Positions 53,198-63,567 of a DNA stretch of 64,000 nucleotides are shown one piece after another. The stretch is from Spirochaetota bacterium (lineage in GTDB: Bacteria; Spirochaetota; Spirochaetia; Treponematales; UBA12059). The DNA is taken from the NCBI GenBank assembly GCA_018262985.1, contig JADFDI010000001.1:592664-656663 (forward strand), written 5' to 3'. The notes below the pieces were generated by a model. That model worked only from the letters and a program-made list of their open reading frames with translations, had not been told where the DNA came from and searched no databases. A program made the position numbers and the translations under genes. Within the stretch, counting starts at the first letter, position 1; each line of letters opens with the position of its first letter.

Positions 53198-54123
53198 GCA
53201 TGGAAACCACGATCAAGCTCGCCCCGGACGCCTTCGAGCGCGTCCCCAAGGACATAGCCCAGAGCCAGGCCCTCGTCCGGCCCTCGCTCACCTACTGGAA
53301 GGACGCCTGGCGGCGCCTCAAGAAGAACAAGGTCGCCATGGTGTGCCTCGTCTTCATCGGATTCATCGCTTTGATCGCGATCGCCGGACCGATCGCGTAC
53401 CCGAACTACCGGGCGAACAACCTCGAGAAGACCTTCGCGGAACCGGACTCGGAGAACTGGTTCGGCACCGACGACCTCGGGCGCGACCAGTTCGCGCGCG
53501 TGCTCCGCGGCGGCCGCGTCTCGCTCTTCATCGGCATCACCGTCTCGCTCATCTCGCTGACCATCGGCATCGTCTACGGCGGCCTCTCGGGCTACCTCGG
53601 AGGCTGGGTGGACGACCTGATGATGCGCATCGTCGACATCCTGATCACGATACCCGACATGGTCATCCTGATCCTGCTGCTCGTCATGCTCGAGCCGGGC
53701 ATCGGCACCCTGATCCTGGCCATGTCGCTGACCGGCTGGACGGGCATGGCCCGCCTCGTGCGCGGCCAGGTGCTCCAGATCAAGGAATCCGATTTCGTGC
53801 TCGTCTCCAAGGTGCTCGGCGCGGGCACGTTCCGCATCATCACGAAGCACCTGATCCCCAACACGATCGGCATCATCATCGTCCGGCTCATGATGAGCAT
53901 CCCCGGCGTCATCTTCAGCGAGGCCTTCCTGAGCTACATCGGCCTCGGCGTGCGGGTGCCGGAGGCGAGCTGGGGCAACCTGGCGGAGGCGGGGGCGCTC
54001 CAGTTCCCGAACCACCTCTACATGTTCTTCATCCCGGCCGTGTTCATCATGCTCACGATGCTGGCGTTCAACCTCTTCGGCGACGGGCTCCGCGACGCCC
54101 TCGATCCGAAGATGAGGAAGTAG
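53194..54123 (+). CDS. oppC: Oligopeptide ABC permease OppC
   Basis: 309 residues, standard length and without the insert of the neighbouring system's OppC. N-terminal cytoplasmic segment, TM1 near 46-68, then the typical N-W-F-G-T-D-D-L-G-R-D and a coupling loop V-S-K-V-L-G-A-G-T-F-R-I-I-T-K-H. F-L-S-Y-I-G-L-G-V lies near the C-terminus. Overlaps oppB; six bases before oppD. Confidence 0.95.
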   Translation: MSMETTIKLAPDAFERVPKDIAQSQALVRPSLTYWKDAWRRLKKNKVAMVCLVFIGFIALIAIAGPIAYPNYRANNLEKTFAEPDSENWFGTDDLGRDQFARVLRGGRVSLFIGITVSLISLTIGIVYGGLSGYLGGWVDDLMMRIVDILITIPDMVILILLLVMLEPGIGTLILAMSLTGWTGMARLVRGQVLQIKESDFVLVSKVLGAGTFRIITKHLIPNTIGIIIVRLMMSIPGVIFSEAFLSYIGLGVRVPEASWGNLAEAGALQFPNHLYMFFIPAVFIMLTMLAFNLFGDGLRDALDPKMRK

Positions 54124-54129
54124 GTTCAT

Positions 54130-55165
54130 ATGCTGCTCGAACTCAAGGACCTCAAGATTTCCTTCGATACCTACGCCGGCGAGGTGCAGGCCGTGCGCGG
54201 CGTGTCGTTCAGCCTCGACAAGGGCGAGGTGGTGGCGCTGGTCGGCGAGTCCGGCTGCGGGAAGTCCGTGACCGCGCAATCGGTGATGGGCCTGCTCGCC
54301 AAGCCAGCCGGCCGCGTCAAGTCCGGCTCGATCAAGATCGACGGCGTCGAAGCCTCGACCTTCACCGAACGGCAGTGGGAAGGCATCCGGGGAAAGAAGA
54401 TCGGCATGATCTTCCAGGACCCGATGACCTCGCTCAACCCGACCATGACCATCGGCGCGCAGATCTCCGAAGGGCTCATCCGCCACCAGGGAATGAACAA
54501 GAAGCAGGCCCTCGCGCGCGCGGAGGAGATGCTCAAGCTGGTGGAGATCCCCAACGTCAAGGAACGCCTCCACCAGTACCCGCACGAGTTCTCGGGCGGC
54601 ATGCGGCAGCGCGCGATGATCGCCATCGCGCTCGCGTGCAACCCCGAGCTCGTCATCGCGGACGAGCCGACCACGGCCCTCGACGTCACCATCCAGGCCC
54701 AGGTGCTCGACCTCCTCAAGGGCCTCCAGCAGAAGCTGAAGACCGCGGTGATCATCATCACCCACGACCTCGGCGTCGTGGCCAGCATCGCCCAGCGCGT
54801 GATGGTCATGTACGGCGGCATCATCGTGGAGGCGGGCAACCTCAAGGACATCTACTACGACGCGAAGCACCCCTACACCTGGGGGCTCATGAACTCCATC
54901 CCCCGCCTGGACCGCACGAAGGAAGACGAGCTGTCGCCCATCGAGGGAACGCCGCCCGACCTCTTCGCGCCGCCCGCCGGCTGCCCCTTCGCGGACCGCT
55001 GCGACTGGTGCATGAAGGTGTGCAGGACCGACATGCCGCCGATCCGCCAGGTGAACGAGACCCACTCGGCCGCCTGCTGGCTGCTGCACGAGGGCGCCCC
55101 GAAGGTGGTCTCGCCGCTCGTCCGCCACGGCGACACCGGGGCGGCCAAGGCCAAAGGAGCCAAGC

Positions 55166-55173
<8 letters not shown>
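54130..55173 (+). CDS. oppD: Oligopeptide ABC ATP-binding protein OppD
   Basis: 347 residues. Walker A G-E-S-G-C-G-K-S-V-T, signature F-S-G-G-M-R-Q-R, Walker B L-V-I-A-D-E-P-T, and the OppD-type C-terminal Cys-rich tail (C-P-F-A-D-R-C-D-W-C). Last ~25 residues are Ala/Lys-rich. Overlaps the next ATPase gene by eight bases. Confidence 0.95.
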
Positions 55174-56125
<952 letters not shown>

Positions 56126-56194
56126 GCGCGCCCGACGATCCGGGCCGAGATCGGCCACGCGTCGGATGAAACTAAAACGAGACGAAACGAAACG

Positions 56195-56225
56195 AAAAGG
56201 CCGCCGGAGCGATCCGGCGGCCTTT
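56195..56225. terminator. Bidirectional rho-independent terminator
   Basis: AAAA, GGCCGCCGGA/TCCGGCGGCC with loop GCGA, then TTT. It ends the plus-strand opp operon and the convergent uridine-kinase gene, whose stop is 19 bases away. Confidence 0.9.
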
Positions 56226-56243
56226 CCTTTCCCGGAGCCTCGG

Positions 56244-57899
56244 CTAGTATTTGAACTCGCTTTCTCCAATGAATTCGCGCAGGATCGAGTCGCGCGGCAC
56301 GAGGTGGGTCGGTATGGGCGCGATGTTGCCGAGGAAGGCGAGGAGCCGCGAGGCTTCCGCGTACTCCGGCGACACGGGCTTGACCGTGCGCAGGAGCGGT
56401 TCCGCGTAGACGTCGAGCACGCCGAGCTCGTAGTCGAGCGCCGAGTTGAAGGCCGCGTCGGCGAGGTTCTGGAAGGGGAAGATGTGGAGGCGCTCGCCGC
56501 GCTGGACGCTCGGCCACATGCGGAGCGTGTCGAGCGCGGAGTGCCCGCGGAACTGCCAGTCGCGCACCATGCGGCGGAGCAGGCGGTTGTCGGTGGTCGA
56601 CACGCGGTTGTGGTCGTCGAGGTTGAGCTGGGTCAGGGCCGACACGTAGATCCTGAACTTCTGCTCCTTCGGGATGCGGGGCGTCAGGCGCTCGTTGAGG
56701 CCGTGGATGCCCTCCATGACGAGCAGGTCCCGCGGGCCGAGCTTCAGTTTTTTGCCCGAGGGCCGACGCGCGCCGAGCTTGAAGTCGAAGGTCGGCAGCT
56801 CGATCTCCTTGCCCGCGAAGAGCTCGACGAGCTGCTCGTTGAGGTACTCGACGTCGAGCGCCTCGAGGCACTCGAAATCGTACTCGCCCTTCTCGTCCCG
56901 CGGGGTGCGCTCGCGGTCGACGAAGTAGTCGTCGAGGGCGATGATGACGGGCCGGAAGCCGAGCACGGTCAGCTGCACCGCGAGCTTCTTCGAGGTGGTG
57001 GTCTTGCCCGAGCTCGAGGGGCCCGCGATCAGCACCACCTTGACCTTGTCGGCGCGCTCGGCGACGCGGTCGGCGATCTCCGCGATCTTCTTGTTCTGCA
57101 GCGCCTCGGCGACGCGGATGAATTCGCGCATCTTCTGGGGCGTGGCCAGGCGGTTGAGCGCGCCTATGGAACGGACGCCGTGGATCTTCCCCCGCCTTCG
57201 GTACTCGTCGGCGATGGCGTAGAGGGTCGGGTCGTCCTCGAAGGGCTCGAGGCGGTCGGGCGTCTCCTTGTGCGGGTAGCGGAGGAGGAAGCCTTCGTGG
57301 TAGGGACGGAGCTCGAAGGTCTTGAGTATGCCCGTGGACGGCACGAGCGGCGTGATGAAGAGGTCGCGGTAGCCGCCGCACTCGTTCAGGGGAATGCGGG
57401 AATCGTTGCGGTGCTCGAGGAGGAGCAGCGTGTCTAGCTGCTTGCGCTCCTCGAAGTAGCGCGCCGCCTCGGCCCACCCGAACCATTCGAGGGTGATGGG
57501 CACGTCCTTCTCGACGAGGGCGCGCATGCGCGCCTCGAGCGCGCGGAGCTCGGCCTGGGTGGGCCGCTCCTCGTCCTCGAAGAAATGGTAGAAGCCGTTG
57601 CCGATGGCCATGCCCGCGATCAGGCGCCGGTCCGGGTGCAGCTCGCGCGCGGCCATGGACAGGAGGAAGCAGAGGCTCTTCCGGTAGATGAACGCGCCGC
57701 GCGAATCGGTCACCGGCAGGCTCTCCACCGCGCAGTCGATGATGACCCGCTCGTCGAGGGCGGTCGCCTCGTTGTTCACGAGAAGCGCGGCGAGCGGCGC
57801 CGGTACCGGGGCGAGCGCCTGGGCGATCACGGAGGCCTTGATGCCGAAGGGATAGCCGCGCGTCTCGCCGCCGGGCAGGGTTACTTGGATCTCTTTCAT
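56244..57899 (-). CDS. TGS-domain nucleoside (uridine-type) kinase
   Basis: 551 residues. Residues 1-~65 are a TGS domain; ~65-200 resemble the ThrRS second additional domain (I-A-G-M-A-I-G-N-G-F-Y-H-F-F matches the editing-domain pattern, but its H-x-x-x-H is lost). From ~285 on is a phosphoribulokinase/uridine kinase P-loop domain (G-P-S-S-S-G-K-T-T; D-D-Y-F-V-D-R-E; L-L-V-M-E-G-I-H-G-L-N-E). This fusion is known, including in Thermotoga; phosphorylation of uridine or other nucleosides is inferred. Start set by AGGAGGAG. Confidence 0.88.
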   Translation of the reverse strand: MKEIQVTLPGGETRGYPFGIKASVIAQALAPVPAPLAALLVNNEATALDERVIIDCAVESLPVTDSRGAFIYRKSLCFLLSMAARELHPDRRLIAGMAIGNGFYHFFEDEERPTQAELRALEARMRALVEKDVPITLEWFGWAEAARYFEERKQLDTLLLLEHRNDSRIPLNECGGYRDLFITPLVPSTGILKTFELRPYHEGFLLRYPHKETPDRLEPFEDDPTLYAIADEYRRRGKIHGVRSIGALNRLATPQKMREFIRVAEALQNKKIAEIADRVAERADKVKVVLIAGPSSSGKTTTSKKLAVQLTVLGFRPVIIALDDYFVDRERTPRDEKGEYDFECLEALDVEYLNEQLVELFAGKEIELPTFDFKLGARRPSGKKLKLGPRDLLVMEGIHGLNERLTPRIPKEQKFRIYVSALTQLNLDDHNRVSTTDNRLLRRMVRDWQFRGHSALDTLRMWPSVQRGERLHIFPFQNLADAAFNSALDYELGVLDVYAEPLLRTVKPVSPEYAEASRLLAFLGNIAPIPTHLVPRDSILREFIGESEFKY

Positions 57900-58069
57900 C
57901 GGGGCGCTCCTCCTGCTTCGGACGGATCCCGGCACGATACCCGCGCCGCGGCGGGTTCCCTCGCGGTCGCCGGCGTCCGATCCGATGGAACAATCCTAGC
58001 GCAGCGGCGGCGGGAAAGGTAGGGCGAGCGTCGCGCGCCGGCCAGGGTTCGCGCCGGTCGCGACCGGGA

Positions 58070-60064
58070 TCAGGCGCCGGCTTTCCGCTCCGGAGCGGCG
58101 AGCGCGATCCAGGCCAGGGCGTAGGGCCCGAGCGCGATCTCTCCGGTCCCGGGCTCGAGCACGGAAGGGGCGTCCTCGTCGGCGAGCAGGTCGCGCGCGG
58201 GGGCGCCGAGGCCGGCGGGGAGTTCCTGGAAGCGGACGGCGCGGCTTTTGGCGGTGAAATTGGCCGCGACCAGGATGCGGGCTTTCGCCGCGGCCTCCTT
58301 GGGGCTCCGCAGGCAGAGGACGAGATGTTCGTCCTGCGCGTGCAGGACCTCGAAGGGCGCGTCCGGCGCGAAGGCGGGGACGTCCTTCCGCAGGCGCAGG
58401 AAGCGGGCGATGCCGTTCATGACGCGCGACTCGACGGTATCCGCGACCTCGGATCGCGCGAGCGCTTCCGGATCGAGGCGGGGCCGGTGCATCCAGCGGT
58501 TGTCGTCGGCGAGCGCGGGGTCGTCGAGCCAGGAGAAGTCGTTCACGAGGCCGAGCTCGTCGCCCGAGAAAACCAGGGGAATGCCCGTCAGCGAGGCGGC
58601 GAGGCCGTGCAGGAGCATGATCCGCTTGACCGCCAGGTCGACGGCGGCTCCGTCCCCCTCCTCGAGCGCCTTCTCGAGGCCGCAGAGCGAGGCGCAGGTG
58701 CCGGAGATGCGCGCGTCGCCGGTGCGCGGGTCTTCCATGAAAAGCCGGCCCCGCGCGAAGGAACCGGGGTAGCGTCCCGAGTAGAAGTCGAGGAGGAAGC
58801 GGCGGTGGGCCCGCGGGGTGAAGCCCGCGCGGAGGATCTTCTCCTCGTCGTAGCCGAGACCGATGTCGTCGTGGCAGCGCGCGTAGCTCAGCCAGCCGGT
58901 GCCGGGGGCGAGGCGGGTCTCCTCGCCGAACGAGCGGGAGAGCACCGCCGTCTTGCCCGTCGCGAGCGCGTCCCAGAGCAGGACCATCAGGGAGGCGTGG
59001 TAGGCCAGCTGGCACTCCTCGACGCGACCTGAGTCCAGGTAGCGCACGATTTCCGAAGGCTGGACAATGGCTTCGGCGAGGAAGGCCAGGCCCGGGGCGG
59101 CGACGTCGGCGCAGGCCTTCAGCAGGCGTACGATATCGTGGGCCTCGTCCAGGTTGCGGCAGTCCGTGCCCTCGCGCTTCCAGAGGTAGGGCACGGCGTC
59201 GAGCCTGAGGATGTCGATGCCCCTATTCGCGAGTTCGAGGAGGATGCCGAGCATTTCGACGAACACTTCGGGGTTGGACCAGTCGAGATCCCACTGGAAG
59301 CGGTGGAACACCGTCATCACCCAGGCGTCGAGTTCGGGCACCCAGGTGAAGTTCCCAGGAGCCGTTTCCGGGAAGACCTCGGGCATGGCGCGTCCGTAGC
59401 GTTCCGCCGCGGCGCGGTCCGGGAAGACGTGGAAGTAGTCCCGGTAGCGCCGTTCGCCGCGCTTGGCGGCCAGCGCCCATGGGTGCTCGTCGGAGCAGTG
59501 GTTGAGGACGAGGTCGGCGGCCAGGTACAGGCCGCGCCGGTGGAGCTCGCGGGCGGCCTCGACCAAATCCGCCACGGTGCCGAGCCGGGGATCGACGCCG
59601 AGGTAGTCGGAGACCGCGTAGCCTCCGTCGTTGTTGCCCGCGGGGCAGGGGAAGAAGGGCATTAGGTGGACGATGCGCGCGCCGAGGCGCTCAAGGTGCG
59701 GCAGGCGTTCTCGGAAGCCGCGGAAGTCGCCCGAGAAGCGGTCGAGGTAGGCCATGTAGGCCGCGAGCCCCGGCTCGAGGAACCAAGGCTCCCGGCCCTC
59801 GGCGACGCGCGCTTCGCGCTCCGCGTCGCCCGCCCGGAGCTCGGTCGGACGGGACGCGTGGGCCCCGGCGAGCAGGTCGGCGACGCGCAGGACGAAAGCG
59901 TCCGGATCGTCGAGCCGCGGGGCGTAGAGCCTCAGGACCAGGTCGGCGATGGCGTCGAAACGGTAGCCGAACCGGGCGAGGAAGGCCGGATCGGCGCGCG
60001 GGGTATTCCCGCGGGAGGAGAGCCAGCGGGCGAGCAGGGCCCGCGGGCTTGAGGGCTGTACCAT
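58070..60064 (-). CDS. ams: Amylosucrase-like GH13 enzyme
   Basis: 664 residues, close to amylosucrase (about 636). GH13 regions: V-L-N-H, R-L-D-A-V-P-Y-L-W-K (nucleophile Asp289), L-A-E-A-I-V (acid/base Glu331), and A-R-C-H-D-D-I-G (Asp399). Amylosucrase-specific context: P-G-N-F-T-W-V-P-E-L, Q-W-D-L-D-W-S-N-P-E-V-F, F-L-L-D-F-Y-S-G-R-Y-P-G-S-F-A-R-G. No signal peptide, so cytoplasmic. Converts sucrose into an alpha-1,4-glucan plus fructose; some relatives hydrolyse or isomerise it instead. AGAGGAAGG precedes the ATG. Divergent from the sugar ABC operon. Confidence 0.9.
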   Translation of the reverse strand: MVQPSSPRALLARWLSSRGNTPRADPAFLARFGYRFDAIADLVLRLYAPRLDDPDAFVLRVADLLAGAHASRPTELRAGDAEREARVAEGREPWFLEPGLAAYMAYLDRFSGDFRGFRERLPHLERLGARIVHLMPFFPCPAGNNDGGYAVSDYLGVDPRLGTVADLVEAARELHRRGLYLAADLVLNHCSDEHPWALAAKRGERRYRDYFHVFPDRAAAERYGRAMPEVFPETAPGNFTWVPELDAWVMTVFHRFQWDLDWSNPEVFVEMLGILLELANRGIDILRLDAVPYLWKREGTDCRNLDEAHDIVRLLKACADVAAPGLAFLAEAIVQPSEIVRYLDSGRVEECQLAYHASLMVLLWDALATGKTAVLSRSFGEETRLAPGTGWLSYARCHDDIGLGYDEEKILRAGFTPRAHRRFLLDFYSGRYPGSFARGRLFMEDPRTGDARISGTCASLCGLEKALEEGDGAAVDLAVKRIMLLHGLAASLTGIPLVFSGDELGLVNDFSWLDDPALADDNRWMHRPRLDPEALARSEVADTVESRVMNGIARFLRLRKDVPAFAPDAPFEVLHAQDEHLVLCLRSPKEAAAKARILVAANFTAKSRAVRFQELPAGLGAPARDLLADEDAPSVLEPGTGEIALGPYALAWIALAAPERKAGA

Positions 60065-60134
60065 GGCGGCCTTCCTCTTTCCGGGTCGGGCCCGCATTTG
60101 CGAAAACCCGTGCGCATTTTACGCGCGTACCCGC

Positions 60135-60162
60135 TTGCATTTCGGGGCGCATCCAGTATAGT
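60135..60162 (+). promoter_or_regulatory. Promoter of the sugar ABC operon
   Basis: TTGCAT (60135-60140), 16-base spacer, TATAGT (60157-60162), 122 bases before the binding-protein start. The LacI-type operator begins eight bases later. Confidence 0.7.
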
Positions 60163-60170
60163 ACCAGATA

Positions 60171-60182
60171 TAAACCGGTTTA
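60171..60182. promoter_or_regulatory. LacI-family operator TAAACCGGTTTA
   Basis: Perfect 12-bp palindrome with central CG, matching the LacI/PurR-type operator pattern. It falls on the expected transcription start, where bound repressor would block RNA polymerase. A LacI-family gene is the last of this locus (63568), so autoregulation and control of both the ABC operon and divergent amylosucrase are plausible. Confidence 0.8.
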
Positions 60183-60284
60183 GCCCGACGGGCTCAACCA
60201 TTTCACGCGTAGTATGCCGCGAAGGCAGCCGGAGAGCAAATCCGTCCTCCGCGGGCGTACGCACATTCCGAAAGGAGGAATGAC

Positions 60285-61529
60285 ATGAAGAAGGCATTCG
60301 CCGTCCTCGTCGCGCTCGCGCTCGTCGCGGGCCTCATGATCGGCTGCAAGGCCGCCCCCGCGACGCTCACGCTCGCCCAGGGCAAGCCCGAGATCGACGC
60401 CATGCTCAAGGCCTACGCCGCCGAGTGGGGCAAGGCCAACGGCATCGAGGTGACGATCAAGTCGATCGGCGGCTCGAGCAACATCAGCCTCGGCCAGCAG
60501 CTCAAGGCCGACTACGCCGCGGGCGACATGCCCGACATCTTCGGCATCAACGGCCCCGAGGACTACAAGGAGTGGCAGGCCATCGTCGCCGACCTCTCCG
60601 CCGAGAAGTGGGTCGCCAAGACCTCCGTGGCCTTCACCTACGAGGGCAAGGTCTACGGCTTCCCGGTCGCGGTCGAAGGCTGGGGCATGGCCTACAACAA
60701 GGACCTCCTCGACAAGGCCGGCATCGATCCCGCCACGCTCAACAGCTTCGGCGCCTACGAGGCCGCCTTCGCCAAGCTCGACGGAATGAAGGCCGAGCTC
60801 GGCGTCGACTCCGTGGTGTCCATGGCCGCCGCCGCCGACATGGGCTGGGTCACCGCCCACCACAATTTCAACTCGCTCCTCTCGAACGGCCTGCCCTACG
60901 GCGACACCTCCGTCGCCGACGCCCTCATCGCCGGCAAGGTCGACGCGACCCGCCTGGCCGAGTACGCCGACTGGGTCGAGCTCCTGTTCAAGTACGCCGA
61001 CAAGAAGGTCCTGACCACCGGCAACTACGACTCGCAGGTCGGCGCCTTCGCCACCGGCAAGGCCGTGTTCCTCCACCAGGGCAACTGGACCGATCCCAAC
61101 ATGGCCCAGGCCAACGCCACCTTCGCGATGGGCTTCGCGCCCCACGGCTCGATGAAGGCCGTCACCGACGGCATCTTCGTCTCCGCCCCCTCGTTCTACG
61201 TCGTCAACAGCGAGTCGAAGAACAAGAAGGCCGCCCTCAAGTTCCTCGAGGACCTTGCCCTGACCGAAGCCGGCGCCAAGTACATGGTGCAGGAAGCGGG
61301 CATGATCCCGGCCTTCGCCGGCATCAGCCTCAATCCCGCCGGCCAGCTCTCGAAGTCCGTCCAGCAGTGGTCGGCGGCCGGCAAGGTCTACAGCTGGAAC
61401 CAGTACCTCTTCTCCGGCGATTTCCGCGACAAGACCCTCGCGCCCATCTATAATCAGTTCGCGAACGGCGCCATCGACAAGGCGCAGTTCATCGCCCTGA
61501 TGACGGACGCCTTCGTAAGCCGCAAGTAA
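60285..61529 (+). CDS. Carbohydrate ABC transporter binding lipoprotein
   Basis: 414 residues, CUT1-type SBP_bac_1. Lipobox G-L-M-I-G-C (Cys21). Typical features: A-A-G-D-M-P-D-I-F-G-I-N-G-P, G-F-P-V-A-V-E-G-W-G-M-A-Y-N-K-D-L-L-D-K-A-G-I and F-A-T-G-K-A-V-F-L-H-Q-G-N-W. GGAGG upstream. The substrate is not set by sequence; amylosucrase next door suggests sucrose or a related alpha-glucoside. First gene of the operon. Confidence 0.9.
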   Translation: MKKAFAVLVALALVAGLMIGCKAAPATLTLAQGKPEIDAMLKAYAAEWGKANGIEVTIKSIGGSSNISLGQQLKADYAAGDMPDIFGINGPEDYKEWQAIVADLSAEKWVAKTSVAFTYEGKVYGFPVAVEGWGMAYNKDLLDKAGIDPATLNSFGAYEAAFAKLDGMKAELGVDSVVSMAAAADMGWVTAHHNFNSLLSNGLPYGDTSVADALIAGKVDATRLAEYADWVELLFKYADKKVLTTGNYDSQVGAFATGKAVFLHQGNWTDPNMAQANATFAMGFAPHGSMKAVTDGIFVSAPSFYVVNSESKNKKAALKFLEDLALTEAGAKYMVQEAGMIPAFAGISLNPAGQLSKSVQQWSAAGKVYSWNQYLFSGDFRDKTLAPIYNQFANGAIDKAQFIALMTDAFVSRK

Positions 61530-61566
61530 GCAGATCCGGACGCCGGTCGCGCTAGGCGGCCGGCGT

Positions 61567-61602
61567 CGTTTCCGCGCGCCCCCTCGCGGGCGCGCGGAAA
61601 CG
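61567..61602 (+). terminator. Perfect 15-bp hairpin between binding-protein and permease genes
   Basis: CGTTTCCGCGCGCCC/GGGCGCGCGGAAACG with a 6-base loop, 38 bases after the binding-protein stop. No T-run. Same placement as in both opp operons. Confidence 0.8.
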
Positions 61603-61641
61603 CGGGCCCGCGGGCCCGCCGACGGAACAGGGGGGAAGCCG

Positions 61642-62559
61642 ATGAGAGCGCGCGCCGAAAACAAGCTGGTCTTCTGGCTCTTCCTGGCTCCGGCCCTTTT
61701 CGCCTTCGTCATGGTCATCCTGGTGCCCTTCGGCCTCGGCGTCTGGTACTCGTTCACGAACTGGTCCTCGTCGCCCCGTACCGGAGCCGGCATCGCCTTC
61801 GTGGGCCTCGACAATTTCGTCCGGAGCTTCCGCGATCCTTCGTTCCTCTACTCCTTCACCATCACCACCGCGTACACGATCGTGAACGTGGCCCTCGTCA
61901 ACGTCGTCGCCTTCGCCCTCGCGCTGCTCGTCACGAGCGCCATCCGCTTCCGCAATTTCTACCGGGCGGGCTTCTTCGTGCCGAACCTCATCGGCGGCCT
62001 GATACTCGGCTACATCTGGCAATTCATCTTCAACAACGCGATTCCCTCGCTCGGAGAGCTGGTCGGCATAGCGGCCTGGTCCGAGCCCGCGAACCTGATG
62101 CTGGCGCGGAGCCCCACGGCCATACTGGCGATCGTGATCGCCGGGACCTGGCAGTACGCCGGCTACATCATGGTCATCTACGTGGCGGCCCTGGAGAACG
62201 TGCCGGTCGAGCTGCACGAGGCGGCCCAGATCGACGGCGCGAGCCCCTGGCAGCGGCTCCGCGCGGTGACCCTGCCCATGGTCTCGCAGGCCTTCACCAT
62301 CACGCTCTTCCTCACCCTCGTGAACTCCTTCAAGCAGTTCGACACCAACACCTCGCTCACGAACGGCGGCCCGTCCGCCATGTTCATGGGCAAGCCGATC
62401 TTCGGCACCGAGCTGCTCGCGATGAACATATACAACACGGCCTTCATCTCGAACGACCTCGCGATGGGTCAGGCCCGGGCGGTGATCTTCTTCCTGGTCA
62501 TCGCGCTCATCTCGACCGCCCAGGTCCGGGCGAACAAGAAGCGGGAGATCGAACTGTGA
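61642..62559 (+). CDS. Carbohydrate ABC permease, MalF-like
   Basis: 305 residues, six membrane helices. W-Y-S-F-T-N-W near residue 37 is the common CUT1 first-loop motif, and the E-A-A-Q-I-D-G-A-S-P-W-Q coupling loop near 190 contacts the ATPase. Ribosome site GGGGGGAAG. Partner of the following permease (four-base overlap). No ATPase gene lies in this operon up to the window edge, so a shared MsmK/MalK-like ATPase elsewhere is likely. Confidence 0.9.
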   Translation: MRARAENKLVFWLFLAPALFAFVMVILVPFGLGVWYSFTNWSSSPRTGAGIAFVGLDNFVRSFRDPSFLYSFTITTAYTIVNVALVNVVAFALALLVTSAIRFRNFYRAGFFVPNLIGGLILGYIWQFIFNNAIPSLGELVGIAAWSEPANLMLARSPTAILAIVIAGTWQYAGYIMVIYVAALENVPVELHEAAQIDGASPWQRLRAVTLPMVSQAFTITLFLTLVNSFKQFDTNTSLTNGGPSAMFMGKPIFGTELLAMNIYNTAFISNDLAMGQARAVIFFLVIALISTAQVRANKKREIEL

Positions 62560-63413
62560 ACGCCCGACGCCTCCGCGCGCTGCCGCTCGAGATAGCCGCC
62601 GCGACGCTCTTCGCGCTCTTCTTCGCCCCCTTCGTCCTGGTGCTGGTCAACTCGGCCAAAGGCGCCTTCCAGATCACCAACGCGCCGCTCGCGCTCCCCG
62701 AGGACTGGAGCCAGCTCTTCCGGAACGTCGCGACGATCTGGACGAGCGACAACATCCGCTACGGCTCTTCGTTCGCCTCGTCGCTCGTCATCACGGCCGG
62801 CTCGCTCGTCCTCATCGACCTGGTGGCGTCGCAGGCCGCCTGGGCGCTCGTAAGGACCAAAAGCCGCGTCTCGTCGACGGTGTTCATCGTGTTCGTCGCC
62901 GCCATGGTCGTGCCGTTCCAGATCGTCATGTTCCCGCTCCTCTCGTGGTTCCGCAAGGTCACCGACTTCACCGGAGTGCCCCTGCTCCGGAACTACGCGG
63001 GAATTTTCCTGGCCTACGTGGGCTTCGGCATGGCCCAGTCCATCTTCATGTTCCACGGCTTCATCAAGAGCATTCCCCTCGAGCTCGAGGAGGCCGCCAC
63101 GATCGACGGCTGCCGCAGGCACGAGATCTTCTACCGCATAGTCTTTCCCATCCTGAAGCCGATCCACGCGACCGTGCTGGTCCTCAACGGCATCTGGATC
63201 TGGAACGACTACCTGCTGCCCGTGCTGGTGCTCGGCAAGGGCAACAAGGTGATGACGCTTCCGTTGGCCGTCTCCAATTTCGCGGGCGCCTTCGTCAAGC
63301 AGTGGGATCTGATCATGACGGCCATCCTCATGGCCATGATTCCCGTCGTGGTGTTCTTCCTCTTCGCGCAGAAGTCGATCATCAAGGGAATGGTCGCCGG
63401 ATCGATCAAGTGA
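62556..63413 (+). CDS. Carbohydrate ABC permease, MalG-like
   Basis: 285 residues, six membrane helices. Coupling loop E-E-A-A-T-I-D-G-C-R-R-H-E-I-F near 180. GTG start overlapping the previous stop (GTGAAC). Completes the two-permease pore of a CUT1 importer. Confidence 0.9.
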   Translation: MNARRLRALPLEIAAATLFALFFAPFVLVLVNSAKGAFQITNAPLALPEDWSQLFRNVATIWTSDNIRYGSSFASSLVITAGSLVLIDLVASQAAWALVRTKSRVSSTVFIVFVAAMVVPFQIVMFPLLSWFRKVTDFTGVPLLRNYAGIFLAYVGFGMAQSIFMFHGFIKSIPLELEEAATIDGCRRHEIFYRIVFPILKPIHATVLVLNGIWIWNDYLLPVLVLGKGNKVMTLPLAVSNFAGAFVKQWDLIMTAILMAMIPVVVFFLFAQKSIIKGMVAGSIK

Positions 63414-63567
63414 AAGGTCCCGCGCCGCTCATCGTCGCCGCGGCCCTCGCCGCGACGGCGAGGCTCATGCTACACTCGCCTTCCGCCGGCGTTCGCCGGC
63501 CAGCCTCACAGGACCCAGGGTCGGGTACCGCGCCGCCCCGCCGCGACGCGGACCGGAAGAACGCAAC

